Assembly (NCBI RefSeq): GCF_963583255.1
Contig: NC_084812.1
Coordinates: forward strand, 26,615,065 to 26,679,064
Direction of reading: 5' to 3'
Length of the DNA: 64,000 bases
Origin: Pyrus communis
Lineage: Eukaryota > Streptophyta > Magnoliopsida > Rosales > Rosaceae
The position numbers and the translations under genes were made by a program. This document shows positions 1 to 11,977 of this stretch, one piece after another. Every line of letters begins with the position of its first letter. The first letter of the stretch is position 1. A model generated the notes under the pieces. It was not told the DNA's origin, made no database searches, and saw only the letters and a list, made by a program, of their open reading frames with translations.

Positions 1-448
1 GGATCTAAATCAAATACCAAACAGGCCCTTAGTATCTTTTCAAAGCGGAACATCTGGAACTATAACCATTTTTTGTATCCTAACCTGCAATACGTCTTCT
101 ATGTTTTTTTATAGTTGAAAAGAAGTCTTCTATGTTTGTTGAGAAGTACTTTGCATCTTCAGGGGGTAGACAAGCAAAAATTGCTGGAATATATGTTTGA
201 CTGCTATTGTTTGATAGTACCCAGAGAATGAATTATAAGGAGTTCTCAACAATCTAAGAAAGTGTTATCCCTATCCAGTTCATTGTCATGTAAAACTATC
301 AAAAGCATTAACTACAAGGTTTTACAAGAAAAATACCAAGGACCCACTCCACATCATACTCAGACAGAAGCATTTCATAATGGAACACACAGAGAAGTTA
401 ATTTTGAACCAAAATATAGAGCGCATAAATAAAGAATAGAAGTAACAC
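1..448 (-). other. Intron of the DnaJ gene at the left edge
   Basis: After the last recognisable exon ends at 449 with a good GT donor, no coding stretch matching the rest of the DnaJ protein is visible. The sequence is AT-rich and most simply the start of a long intron whose next exon is outside the window. Confidence 0.6.
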
Positions 449-2184
449 CTGGTCATATTCTTGACGTTTTTCCTCATCTTTCAAAACCTACAATAATAAT
501 GAAAACAAGTTCTTTTTAGTCTATTCATAAGTCAATAGTAATTAGTAAATAAATTCTGAAGAAAAATTAAAACCTCATAGGCCTTTTGAACTTCTTGAAA
601 CTTCTTTTCTGTATCAGGATCATTTTTATTTGTGTCTGGATGGAGCTTCTTTGCTAGCTGCAAAATAATTATGGGAGATGAAGGATCAAAGAAAGATGAC
701 ATTCAGAACAGAAACAATTTAAAATCAAATATGTATTCAAACTACACTACATTGTGAGTACAAATTGAAAAATGACTAAACTTCTAAATATGTAACTAGA
801 AGACACTAACATTATGCATTATCATGGACGTGTAAGCATCTTATATCTCCTACAGCAGTACTACGATCATACAAGTTTTCTTAGATTCCTAGAAAACAAC
901 TCTAAATGTTAATAACAATTTTATAGTTACGGTTTTTATATCTACAGTAAAATATAACTTAATTATATTCCAACATCACAAAGTTATGTCCGGTAGAAGT
1001 GGCATTTATTAATTCTACAAGACTTGAGTGAACATATACGCATAGTAGGCATAAAGTGTAGCAAAAACCTACCCCATAATAAGCTTTCTTTATTTCAGAG
1101 GAACTCGCATTCTTGCTCACACCAAGTGTCTCGTAGTAGTCTCTCACGGACATAGATGCTGATGCATAAAAGAGTACAAATCTCATAAATAAATTCCACA
1201 TATTCCCTTTTGTATGCACTACCAAAATGAACAAATAATTGCATGATATTGCAAGAAACTACCTAACAAAGTAATGAAGTCTTTAAGCTCAACCTCTTTT
1301 TTTTTTTTTTACACATAAGACATAACATTGATACCAAAGTTTTCTCATAAAACGTGGGTTTTCAACTAAAAGTACACGACACAGACACTGAGTTTCGTGG
1401 CACGTCAGAATCAGTCAAGCCTACAGAATGAGTAAATGATCCTTATAATTGAAATGTGCACAATCGCAAAAACAAGAACATATTTACAAACATATGAACA
1501 AATAAACCAAAAATGAAAGCGTATTCATGTGTCTGATACCAGTTCCATGAATTGATCTCGCTGTGAACCAATTTCCCAGCAACCAACTCTTTTTACACAC
1601 TGCAAAAAAAAGGGAGGTTAAGGGGGAAAAGCAAAGGCAACAAAAACGAGTCAATTAAAGAGGGGAGAAACTTAATGCTCATTCGACAAAGTAAAATCCC
1701 ATTTAAACATATTAAAAGAAAAATAACTAAATAAATCCAGAGCTTCGCTTGTTTTCCCTTCAGTAAGATCCGGCAATCATAAAAGGTAACCCATTTCCCA
1801 AATTCAAAAAAACGAAATAAAGGAGAAGTGGGTTGGTATTTGACATACCATTATTAGTATTAGTATAATCTCCCACTAAAACTCTGGAATTGTTGCAAAC
1901 CCCAGTCCTGAATGTCCTATAACCACCACCAAACACCCTCCCGTACACCTGGAAGCACCAATTCAACATTGAGAAAGCTAATTAGCCAAAAAAGATACGA
2001 AATTTTCAGATTAACCGATTAATTAGCACAAATACAATCGAAAATGATAAAAGATTGTTACAAAAAATTACGATTGAAGAGGAAAGAGAGGGATAATAAA
2101 TCGTACGGAAGATGAAGGGGCGTTGGATGCAAAAGAGCGACAAGCGAGCCAGTGGACGAGCCTGACGCCATTGGAGCGAACCAT
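449..2184 (-). CDS. GFA2: Mitochondrial DnaJ (Hsp40) chaperone, GFA2-like, 5' part only
   Basis: The predicted product is a J-domain co-chaperone that stimulates mitochondrial Hsp70. I assembled six exons with in-phase GT-AG junctions: 2107-2184, 1849-1948, 1540-1599, 1073-1158, 573-657 and 449-487. The start at 2184 gives MVRSNG, as in GFA2, followed by an Arg/Ser-rich presequence that fits mitochondrial import. Exon 4 begins the J domain ([20 protein letters not shown]). Exon 5 carries the HPD motif ([12 protein letters not shown]) that contacts Hsp70, and exon 6 gives [13 protein letters not shown]. The Gly/Phe region, zinc-finger and C-terminal domains must lie beyond the left edge; I found no further exon in 1-448. 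A different frame opens at 2206 but lacks the family N-terminus. The family call is firm. The GFA2 orthology rests on my memory of the Arabidopsis protein. Confidence 0.88.
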
Positions 2185-2417
2185 TTGGAGAAGGAAGAAG
2201 CACCAAAAAATGATCGAGTCTTTGTGTGGAGATGGGATTTTTTAGGGTTTTTGGCTGGATGGATGATAAACCCTCAAGAAACCCTAGGAGGAAGGTTCTA
2301 GTAGGCAGCTGCTCAATTTAGCAGTTTACGGAGGAGAGAGAAGGAAGGGCCTGGCCCAATTTTGCGGGAGACACTATTCTACTTGCTTGCCAAATAATTG
2401 ATGATTAATTAATGGAC

Positions 2418-2605
2418 CAGGATACCATCCTAATACGAGGATAAGGATCCTCATGACCAATGAATGTGGGCCGTTAGATGAAAATCCAACGGTTACAAAT
2501 AGGGGGTTCCTTTATAGTTATAATAATTATAACCGTTGAATTTTCATCCAACGACCCACATCCTTTGGTTATGAGGATCATCATCCTTAGATTAGGAAAA
2601 GATTT
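2418..2605. repeat. Foldback element, ggatcc/ccgttgga family, copy 1
   Basis: The two halves are imperfect inverted copies around a short AT-rich loop. Both arms hold an ATGAGGATC-type terminus and a CCGTTGGAT-type inner motif. Related foldbacks lie at 7791, 9664 and 50341, and a looser relative at 53117. No open reading frame is present, so this is a non-autonomous MITE-like element. I could not fix its target duplication. Confidence 0.7.
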
Positions 2606-2711
2606 TGATCCTTAATTAATTAGGGTTTTATTTTAAAAATAATAAAAGTGAAATTTATAATTTGGTTGCGCGCGTGGTGTGGTAAGGATCTAATTATGGA
2701 GATTTTTTCTA

Positions 2712-3711
2712 GGATAAATTACACTCTATCAACTCAAGTTTGAGGTCTACTGTAGCCTTATATAACATCTTCAAAAATTTCACTTTCATACTTCACGTAC
2801 TATTTTATTTCAATATAGTACTTCCGTTACATTTTTCATTCGTTGGTCCTTTAAGAGCTAACGTGGCTACCACATTTGTGCCACGTGACTGCCAAATTTG
2901 TGTCATGTGGAAGAAAAAAAAAAGTATGCATTAAAAATATTATAATATTGACCCTATAAAAAATAAAAATAAATAAAAATAAAAAACAACCCATAAACCC
3001 ATCTCCCCCTTGATCCACTCCCTCTCCTCCACTCTCATCCCCTCCCCTCTCATTAAAAAACCCACCCCATCTCCCCGGTAACACCCCTCACCTGGTGCTC
3101 CAAAACTGGCGATTCTGCCTTCGTCGCGAACATGCTGCATGCCATGGACAGATTCGGCCAGCTCGACCTGAGAACCGGCGATCTGCACGGACTCAACACC
3201 ATTTTCTTTGTAGCCAAACAGAAATTAAGCCCAAAGGTGAGGAAAAAAATTTTGAATTCAAAAGTTCAAAATTTTTACAAAAAGTTTATGAATTCATCGT
3301 GGAGTGGGGGGTTACAGGGGAGGTGGGGGTGGGGTGGGATGGGGTGGGATGGGGTGGGTTTTCGGATGGGATGGGAGGTGAAGAGAGTGGAGGAAAGGTG
3401 GGTTGGGGGGGTGTTCTGGGTTTTTGGGGTTGTTTGCTTTTTTTTTTTAAGGGGTAAATATTATTATTATCTTTTAAATACATAAAAAATTATTTTTTTT
3501 GCCACGTGGCATAAATTTGGCAACCACATCAGCACAAATGTGGATCTCATATTTACCATGTCATCACTTAATGGTTTACTTAACGGATTTTCTAACAGAT
3601 GTATGAAATTGAAATAAAATGATAAGTAAATGTATGAAATTGAAATGTTTTAAAGATGTTGTAAGGAATTGAAATCAACCCCAAACCGGAGGGGTAAAAT
3701 GTAATTTACCT
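2712..3711. mobile_element. Mutator-like foldback (TIR) element, 1.0 kb, 9-bp TSD
   Basis: Long terminal inverted repeats of about 180 bp (near 2712-2900 and 3530-3711) face each other, with ends GGATAAATTAC and, on the other strand, AGGTAAATTAC. The 9-bp sequence TTTTTTCTA flanks both ends (2703-2711 and 3712-3720), the target-duplication length typical of Mutator-like elements. The interior has a C-rich run, a GC-rich coding-like patch (3096-3225) and a G-rich run. No transposase is present, so it is non-autonomous. The open frames across the G-rich part are composition artefacts. Confidence 0.8.
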
Positions 3712-3842
3712 TTTTTTCTATTATTGTTTTTATAAATAGAAGTGATCAGCCCTTTGGTTTACAATATTTGATTTAAAATTTTAGCCTCATTAGCATTACT
3801 CGACAAACTATAACCTAAAATCCTTGAAAATTTCCGAGAATA

Positions 3843-4561
3843 TGTTGGTCCCACCAATGAGAGCCAACATAATAAACCCATAATTAGCTAAGAAATCGAC
3901 ATGATTGTCCTCTAGAAAAATATAAGAAAAACGAGAATACATTTAGCTGAGAGAGCCAAGCAATTTTACCTACGAACTTTAGGACGCCATTGTGGAACCA
4001 AAAATAATCAAGATAAATATGGAGGCGACACATGGATTTGTGGGCAAAAAAGACAAAATTACCCTCAATGCACATCAGAACTCTCACGCGTAAGCAACAA
4101 ACAATCATAACTCAATCAAAGTCAAAAGTGATCAACATAGGTATTTATTCAAAACTCATTTCATCCATCCTCATCGAATCCTCCCCACAAGGTAACCCTC
4201 AATTATTCATTCAAATTAGGATTAATTACCTAAATAAATTGATTAATTTCCTACTTTTCTAATTAATTTCCTAATTGATTGCAAGATATTATTTTGACAT
4301 AATATCTTGCAAGTGCACCCAAAAACCACCATAAGTGGCCGGCCACACCCATATAAATAGCTCACATTTCTCCTAAAAACCTAATTTCAACTCTCTTACT
4401 AAATTTTCCAAATTTGTCTAAACACTTTCTCCCTCAAATTCTAACTTTGGCATCGGAGGTTGTTCAGCCAAAGATTCATCGTGGGTGTGTGAGGCTCTTG
4501 GCTATTGGCCTTGCAGGTGCATTTTCGTCCAAGATGAAGAAGACGAAAATTTGCATCCACA
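3843..4561 (+). mobile_element. Probable LTR of a Ty3-type or LARD element
   Basis: A TATAAATAG box at about 4352 lies in a promoter-like AT-rich stretch. The block ends ATCCACA at 4561 and is followed at once by AATTGGTGCTTTCATTGAG, which looks like the primer-binding region of plant Ty3-type elements. A TG at 3843 (TGTTGGTCCC) is a plausible start, giving about 719 bp, but no second LTR or target duplication is visible, so the left boundary is a guess. A perfect 13-bp inverted repeat with an 8-bp loop lies inside (4279-4312). Confidence 0.5.
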
Positions 4562-5400
4562 AATTGGTGCTTTCATTGAGAGTTTGAGTCACACATTTGT
4601 AGAATACTCTTGCATTCAAGGTTTTTCGTTTTCTTGTTCATTTGTAGATTTTTCGTATGTTCTTATTCTTGGAGTTTTTATTTATAAAAATTCTTCGATA
4701 AAACGTAAAAGAAAAGTACAATGGGAAGAGATTTGGAAACCTCAATGAACGGAAATTCCAACGTTCAAGAATTAGGACCACGATAATCCACAAGGCTCAA
4801 CACGACGATGAGTGGAACGGCACAACCCCTACAGGGCACCACCGCAGCAACCACCACAGCAGCCACCCTCGGCAAAGCCCACAACGCCAAGACCACGACC
4901 CAAGCTGTGTCATTCAAGCCCAAGCCTAAGGCAAGCCGGCTCGAGCCGTCAAGCCCAACGCGTTACCGAGCCGAGCCCAAGCCCGATACCTACGTTCACC
5001 AACTCCTTGCATAGTAGATGACCTTGGTGAACCAACTCTTGCAGCGCACCGAGATGCAACATGCCCTAGATGAGGTGTCCCGAAGTAGGACAATGTCAGA
5101 CGAAGAACCTCTCCAGCAACGTCCTGGCAAGCAGCTACTTGACTAGCCACGAACTGAGTGTTCCGGCAGTGTACACTCTCGAGCCCCCAAGATAATGTAT
5201 ACTCTCGTCCTAGCACGCGGAGGAGCGTGCACTCTCAACTAGGCCCACGGACGAGCATACATTCACGGTTGGGGCCACATTTCGATAGTCAACATGATCA
5301 ACCTTCCAATCAAAGTGTTTATTCGCGGCTAAGCCCGTAAGGAGCATCTTTCACCTCACATCAGAGTAGGCAGCACGAAGGACGGAGAGAAGCGGTCACT
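4562..5400 (+). pseudogene. Degraded gag-like leader and coding remnant of the LTR element
   Basis: Downstream of the putative primer-binding site is a leader, then GC-rich, stop-interrupted sequence with short proline/alanine/threonine-rich frames (about 4808-5021) and a CTCTTGCAGCGCACCGAGATG stretch at about 5035 typical of plant Ty3 gag. No protease, polymerase or integrase follows; recognisable sequence fades by about 5400. This is a truncated, dead 5' end. The element class is inferred from layout only. Confidence 0.45.
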
Positions 5401-5622
5401 TAATCCAAATATGCATATAATATGTAATCACCAAGCATAAAACTGAATGAGTAGTTCAAACTCCAAAGTTTGGTTTTCCAATAGGACTGCTGCAAAAATT
5501 TTAGCCAAATGCAATTTATGCCACTACTCTTTGCTCTGCTTGCCTTCAAACTGTGACATGAATGCGGTTAAGGTGTTATGATTTATGAACCAAGTACAAC
5601 AGTTTATCAATGTTGGGCAAGG

Positions 5623-5896
5623 TAGGGATGGGTAAATACTCATTGGTTATGGGTAACCGCGATTATCTGTCCATTTAAATTTGATGGTCACGGTTATGGG
5701 TAACCATTTAGATAAATAACCGGTTATGGCTATAACCACTTACCCGTGAAATTTAAATGGGCGGTTATGGGTATTACTTGCGGTTATAAACGGGTACCCA
5801 TTTAACCGTTTATTTTAATATATGTAAAACTAAAATAAAAAAAATTAGTTTCTAACTATGTTTAGTATCCCGAGATATAATTGGTTATAAAGGGCC

Positions 5897-5931
<35 letters not shown>

Positions 5932-6125
5932 GCCTCGCTTGAGAGAAAAATATAGTTGATAGAACGAGCTAATGTTTAATATCTGTGATTGAATGTGCTA
6001 AAGCATCAGAGTGTTCGACAGTTTTGTTTTGGAGTCTTTTGGAGCTTTGACCAATTCAAGATAATGATTACCTTGAGCATTTAGAAACATGTTATTATCA
6101 GATGATACGTACCTATATATATTAT
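5623..6125. mobile_element. hAT-like non-autonomous element, copy 1 (truncated)
   Basis: It starts TAGGGATGGGTAAATAC, a hAT-type terminal motif, then repeats of GGTTATGGGTAACC. From a (TA)n tract at about 5898 it runs closely parallel to the element at 9832, including the stretch TTATGCCTCGCTTGAGAGA. The matching right end (GCCCACCCTA) is missing, so this copy is truncated or replaced after about 6125. No transposase frame is seen. Confidence 0.6.
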
Positions 6126-7790
6126 CAGAGTTGTTAGAGATTAAAGTGAAACGGGAGCCATGTATTAGTCTGTTTATTTTCTTCACTAGTATCAGATAAG
6201 AGAAATAAACGTAAAGAGGGACAAATGAGGAAAACATGATTATTACTTTCTGTTTTTCATCTTTTTGTACTACCCATACGATACAAACATACGTCTCTTT
6301 TAATGCATGTAAAAGGCTTACACACCAAAACAATAAAAACCAAACTTCTACTATTTAAGCAATATAATTTTGACTTCTATTCTTCCACTTTCCACCCTTA
6401 GCCATATGTGGTTGTTTTTTTTATGTGGGCATTCACACCAATTTCACAACAGAAATCATTACTTGAGTATTTATAGTCTCAACAACTACTAATGTTAGTG
6501 ATAAACAATTCAAGAATTAATTACAAAAACAAAAAGGCACAACTTTGTATTACTTGTAGGGCAATTAACTCCACTATTTTTCTTAAAAAAGGCATAAGGT
6601 AGAGAGAATTATCATCACAGTAATTCCCAAGCCTATCTTTTCTCTTTATGTTGTTGCACCCCTCTCTTTCTCTCTCGTTCAGTTAAATTTAGGCCACAAC
6701 ACATTGTTAAACACACTTCTGACACTGAGCTAAGGAACTGAATGTTTGTTTACTACAAAGTCGTTCACAATATTCATCAAGCAATCCAAATAATCCATAA
6801 AACATGGTTTCAATTTTGATATTTTTTCAACAATGATTGCATGAAACATTCACCATGAAGCATGAACTCTAATTTTATGTTTTTTTTTTTTTTTGAAATT
6901 ATAGATTCAGCTTAAATTTATTGTTCTTATAGTTGCGGTGAATTGAATATGGGTGAATAAGAGAAGAAAAAAAATGGGATTTTTCAAACCCTACACGTAT
7001 GGGAGTCGTAGCCTGAAGCCGCGCTGCCCGAGCCACCAAGTCGTTCCTGCTCCAAAACTCTAAAGTCCAAAACAAAGCCGTTTTGCATCACCTTTCTTAC
7101 GGACTTAGGGTGCCTGCAGTCGACATGCAACCCAATTGCGCATATGCACCAAACCGTCCCACTTGTTTTTTTTTTCTTTTAGGCCTTGTTTTATTTTTGG
7201 CACGCATGAAATAACAAGCCCATGGGTTAGGTCTTATTTTTCACTTTTCCTTCTTAGCCCAATAATTGGGTATATAATCTGTTAACCCATTTACTTCTCC
7301 TTTGTTGGCCAGCAACCCAACAACCACTCTTTTGGGCTTGTAAGCCACGACAGCCCCATATTTTGGGTCGTCACTCATTCTTTTCACACATGGGTCCAGA
7401 AACTATTCTCGTTCACTGCATATGTATATTGTGTTTGTTTACATGTATCATGAACATATAGTTCGTACTTAAACTCGAACTTGAAGTTTTGAAAATAAGT
7501 GCCATAGAAATTCGAAGTTTCATAAAACAATACACCCGTAAAAATCTGGAGTTCTTGTAGGTGATTTGTTAGGATTACATGTAGATGATACTTTTAAAAA
7601 CAACTGTAAAATTTAGTTTGTGCAAATTACTTTATTGTCCATAATTTTGTTTTGTGATAGAAGACAAAAATGTTTTTTCACCCTCTTATAGTTGATAAAA
7701 AGAGATTCATTAATATGTGGTTTAAATTAACTTCTTCCTTACAAATCTGTTATGCGTAAATAAACTAACTTGAAATAGGTCCAATTTTAT
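6126..7790. other. No gene seen
   Basis: AT-rich sequence with homopolymers. A slightly GC-richer patch near 7000-7150 has no sustained frame and no splice pattern I could use. I see no RNA gene. Confidence 0.5.
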
Positions 7791-7990
7791 GGAAGGATAT
7801 CCTCTTCGGATCCCTTCCACCAAATCTACCAAATCAATTAATCTAGGCCCTTGAAATTTGATCCAACGACTACAAACAGGGGGTTCATTTAAAAGTTATA
7901 ATAATTTTAGCCGTTGGACTAAATTTCAAGGGTCCGAATTAGGTGATTGGATGAATTTGGTGGAAGAGATCCAGAAATGATCCCTTTCCC
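7791..7990. repeat. Foldback element, same family, copy 2
   Basis: The left arm (GGATCCCTTCCACCAAAT) and right arm (ATTTGGTGGAAGAGATCC) are inverted copies. The inner motif CCAACGACTACAAACAGGGG and its partner CCGTTGGAC match copy 1. There is no coding content. Confidence 0.7.
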
Positions 7991-8788
7991 AATTTTATGG
8001 CCTAACAATTAGATTAGTCCAATTCTTAGTTTTTTTATTTTTATTTAGGTCCATGAATAGAACTCCATGTGTTAGCACTTTTTGTTGTTAGGTTGATACT
8101 TTGCATTGTGATTAATATTTTACTCTACTATAGCTATTCAATGGAAAAAGAAAAAAAAGAAAGGAAAAAAAAAGAAAATGATATGATCGGTACTTTGCTA
8201 GCAACTCTATTTGAAGATAATCGCTATAATCTAAGCGACTAATTCAAAGAAAAGTCGCTATCTTTATGCCGATCCTCCCTTTTCAATATTTTTTTTTTTC
8301 AGTTTGTTATTTATTTATTTTTTTTGTTAATGTTTCTTTTATTTCTCTTACCATAATAACAAATTATCATATTCGTGTTTTTCAAAATATATTTTTTCCG
8401 TGCAAAATATATTATAATTCATATTTAAACACTTGTAATCAATGATTTAAAACCCAAATTTAAAGATATTTTTCTATTTTCTCACCTTAAGAATCAATAA
8501 AAAATAGTTTCAGGACCTAATAATCGGTAGGATCATATCTAAAGGTTTTGCAATATTTTCCTTCACTCCAGCGCAAAATATTTCTTAAAGCTAAAAATTT
8601 CAATTTTTTTTTTTTCACAAAAAACTATGTGGTATAAGCCAAAGTTAGAGTCATTCTATTCGCACCACATATTTCCTAAAATTAATTTAGGACATTTCCA
8701 AAATTTCGAACACCTATAAATCTTTTGGGGGGCCTCGCTATTAGTTATATTATTTTTCTATTTTTTTTTTTTCAACTCAGTTACCCTA
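7991..8788. other. No gene seen
   Basis: Very AT-rich, with several poly-T runs of 8-12 bases. No credible reading frame or repeat boundary. Confidence 0.5.
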
Positions 8789-9060
8789 TTAGTCAGTATA
8801 AACCCAGATTTCAACTGATTTTTTACAATCTAAACCACCTATCATATAAGTACTTTTACAGTCTAAACTACATGTCATATAAGTACTTGTACAAGCTAAA
8901 CTACCTATCATATTATAATATTAGTCGGCATAAATTTAGATTTCAACTGATTTTTTATAATCTAAACTACCTATTATATAAGTACTTTTACAGTCTGAAC
9001 TACCTACTATATAAGTACTTGTACAAGCTATAACTACCTATCATATTGTAACTACCTATC
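8789..9060. repeat. Two-copy tandem repeat, about 132-bp unit
   Basis: Unit 1 begins ATTAGTCAGTATAAA at 8789 and unit 2 begins ATTAGTCGGCATAAA at about 8921. Both continue through TTTCAACTGATTTTTTA. Within each unit a sub-motif of about 30 bp (TATAAGTACTTTTACAGTCT) recurs. The open frame across it (8725-9033) reflects the repeat and is not a gene. Confidence 0.75.
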
Positions 9061-9663
9061 ATGGTGGAATAAGTAATTTTACATGATTCTAACAATAAGA
9101 TGTAGTCCTCCATCTTGGTAATGTTAAAAGCCCCCGAAGCTAACACAATCAATGTCAAAAGCCTCTTGAGCAATTACTTACATAAGACAATCAATGTATA
9201 ATGCTCGTGAATCATATAGACTAGAATCATGTAACAAATACCAGCAAAAATGAAGCTTACTGTTATAAACGACTCGACGAAAACATGTAAAATTACTTGC
9301 AGTTCTCATAGCTTCATGCGAATTCAAATTCAAATTTGGATACTAATCTGCAGGAATCGCGAGAAAAATTCAAAACAGGAGTCGAATAGAGTTTTTGATG
9401 AAACGACGAGATTTGATGAGTAACATTTTTTTTTTAATACAACGATATATTTTACACTAAAAAGGATAAGAGTTTTTTTTATGAAATGATGAGATTTGAT
9501 GTGTAACTTAAAGTTCCATGTAAATTCTGGAAGAGTAATGATAAAACATTCAATGACAGTCGGTGCAATTTTGTTTTCAAATTATGGACACTTTAATTGC
9601 TCTACCTATTAGACCCTATCTATGATTGTGCAATACATTAGACCCATATCAAAACATGTGGAT
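9061..9663. other. No gene seen
   Basis: AT-rich spacer without a sustained frame, recognisable domain or clear repeat termini. Confidence 0.5.
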
Positions 9664-9830
9664 CAGGATCCTCTCCTGAGCAAAGGGTGAGGATCCTCCT
9701 GACCAAACTCATCGGGCCGTTGAAATTTTATCCAACGGCTACAAACATGGGGCTTCTCTAAAAGTTATAATAATTGTAGCCGTTAGATAAAATTTCAACG
9801 GCCAGATAGGCTTGGTCAGGAGGATCCTCA
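9664..9830. repeat. Foldback element, same family, copy 3, abutting a hAT-like element
   Basis: The arms carry GAGGATCCTCCTGACCAA on the left and TTGGTCAGGAGGATCCTCA on the right, with inner CCAACGGCTACAAACATGGG and GTAGCCGTTAGATAAAAT. The right arm ends exactly where the element at 9832 begins, so one inserted at the edge of the other or both used the same breakpoint. Confidence 0.75.
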
Positions 9831-9831
9831 C

Positions 9832-9980
9832 TAGGAATGGACAAATACCCATTGGTTATGGGTAACCACGGTTATCTGCCCATTTAAATTTGACGGTTAT
9901 AGTTATGGGTAACCGTTTAGATAAATAAATGGTTATGAGTATAACCGTTTACCCATTAAATTTAAACGAATGGTTATGGG

Positions 9981-10032
<52 letters not shown>

Positions 10033-10209
10033 GCCTCACTTGAGAGAACAATATAGTTGATAGAACGAGCTAATATTTAATATATGTGATTGAATATGCT
10101 AAAGCATTAGTGTTTGACATTTTTGTTTTGGAGTTTTTTGGAGCTTTGACCAATTCAAGATAATTACCTTGAGTATTTAGAAACATGTTATTATTAGATG
10201 ATGCGTACC

Positions 10210-10242
<33 letters not shown>

Positions 10243-10833
10243 TTAATTGGACTCGAGTTTTCAATAAATATTTGACCCCAAAATTAGAAATCGATTAAAT
10301 GGCTTGGATCGATGAACATATGTTTCTAAATAAAAATCCAAATATTTATCAAATTAGCCTTTTAGCAAACTGATGCGTACTTATATATATATATGTATGT
10401 ATGTATGTATGTATACAAGAATATTAATTAATCTACAATCATGCATGATTCTTGTAATAGATTGACCGTCAAATAATTGGGAGACATCACATATATTCAT
10501 AAATAATATTGCCGTTAATATAAAAATACATGTTAAATGTACTTCTAACGGTATTTAGTAGTTAGAAAAAATAAAATTATGACAAATTTCTTTTTAATTT
10601 TCAGGTTGTTAAAAAAATAGGTAGACGGGTAAAAAAAAAAGTAAACGGGTACGTGGTTATAGGTAAATGGGTATACGGTTATGAGTATGGTTAACCGTTT
10701 ATAAATAGTTATAGGTATGGGTATACCCGTTTATGTAAATATTCAATGGGTAAACAGTTATGTGGGTAAAAGCTTAAAATGTTATGGGAAAATAACCGCG
10801 GTTATCCGCCGATCATAACCGTTGCCCACCCTA
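9832..10833. mobile_element. hAT-like non-autonomous element, copy 2, about 1.0 kb
   Basis: The left end is TAGGAATGGACAAATACCC. The right end reads, on the other strand, TAGGGTGGGCAACGG. Both subterminal regions are rich in GGTTATGGGTAACC-type motifs in opposite orientation. The centre holds (TA)n tracts and a GTAT repeat near 10395. No transposase frame. Ends and motifs fit a hAT-derived MITE, but I see no clear 8-bp target duplication. Confidence 0.65.
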
Positions 10834-10879
10834 GTCTCGAATTATATATACATTTCACGTACTATATATATCAGTTGAT

Positions 10880-11069
10880 ATATATATATATATATACATA
10901 TATATTTTTTTTTTAATGAACAAACGACATTTATCGGAAAGGGGGTGAACTTAATCTCATAATGGGCTAGCAATAATGTGGTTCAAATTCGTCTTTGACG
11001 AGAATCGAACCTAAGACTTCTCACTTACAACTAAAAAAGAATACCATTAGATCATAATACTAAGTGGCC
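10880..11069 (-). mobile_element. tRNA-related SINE with 13-bp TSD
   Basis: Read on the minus strand, the head GGCCACTTAGTATTATGATC at 11069 is followed by an RNA polymerase III B-box-like AGGTTCGATTCTC and ends in a poly-A tail (the T run near 10910). The flanks carry the same 13 bp, TATATCAGTTGAT, at 10867-10879 and 11070-11082. The same SINE family is present at 38322. Confidence 0.82.
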
Positions 11070-11082
11070 TATATCAGTTGAT

Positions 11083-11859
11083 GTTATATGCAACTCTTAC
11101 CCAGTTAATTACGTTATGACCCTAAAATTAAAGTACAACAGGCCATGTTCACGTTAGATATCCCCTTTCATCCGGAAAGTAAAAATATGTTGCCCTAAAC
11201 ATCAGCCTGGCCTTCTCCAGCCATAATCCTTCGTTTCTGGATGACAATGAAAACATTCTTAGAGGATATTCGAAAGACTTCTTTTACAACTGGAGCATTT
11301 CGAGTTTCATCATGTTTTCTGGTAAACTAACATGGTTGCAGATTCTTCGCGGGAATATAAAGACATAATAATTCACAACCTTGTGTGTAGTTTTCTGGTT
11401 TTCCTACTAATGTGGCAATTAGAGTCTGTTTTGATGTAGGGGACGGACAATTGGGATCCAAGAGATCCTTCTTTGCAAAAATTTCAAGGTGCAGCAATGC
11501 CGGTACCGGACACGTTATTTCAACTAGAATCGAATCAGAATTGAGCTGGCTTGAACATGGCGTCGAAGAATTTCAACATTGTATTGATACTAGCAAATGA
11601 GGTGAGGGATACAACACGAATAATAAGTAAGGTTAAAAGCAAGAAAATAATAGAAAGAGAGCTCAAAGAAGGAAAGAAAAGCATAATTTGATCACAAGCC
11701 CCCTCCCTCTCCCTCTCCCTGAAGCTTCCAATAAGAAACTATGCCTTTCATGAGCTAATTCCCTCTCTTTTCCTAACTTTTCTTTCCTTTACAATTCACA
11801 ACACATCCAGATTGCTGCCTACCCAAGAAAGGGATTTCCTCAGCAAACAAAAAGCAACA
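11083..11859. other. No gene recognised upstream of the MCTP gene
   Basis: A 62-codon frame at 11412-11600 has no features I recognise. A CT-rich tract (CCCTCCCTCTCCCTCTCCCT) at about 11700 could belong to the promoter or leader of the gene that starts at 12233. Confidence 0.4.
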
Positions 11860-11977
11860 TGCGGAAATTGCAGCATTGGCTATAGTGAACATGCTCCTCC
11901 TTTTGAGCCCGAGTTCGAATCCTCCTCCCGCAGTTTAGACTAGATTAAAGCAGAATATCTTTTGTATCAAAAAAATC
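11860..11977 (+). mobile_element. SINE-like, tRNA-derived fragment
   Basis: It contains GAGTTCGAATCC, a strong tRNA-type B box, preceded by GCATTGGCTATAGTGAAC. The 3' end TTTTGTATC is followed by A7, a common 3' end of plant SINEs. It is a different family from the SINEs at 10880 and 38322. The 5' end and target duplication are not clear. Confidence 0.5.

Noticed and set aside
3095..3485. Two overlapping frames of about 120 codons
   Set aside because: They lie inside the 1-kb foldback element, run through a GGGGT-rich tract and share no family signature. Only the possible captured patch is kept as a finding.
8725..9033. 102-codon frame rich in Tyr/Asn/Leu
   Set aside because: It is the translation of the 132-bp tandem repeat.
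5898..10240. (TA)n tracts as possible regulatory or origin sequences
   Set aside because: They are simple microsatellites within both copies of the hAT-like element.
10912..11069. A functional tRNA gene suggested by the B-box
   Set aside because: There is no cloverleaf, the block has a poly-A tail and a 13-bp TSD and recurs at 38322, so it is a SINE.
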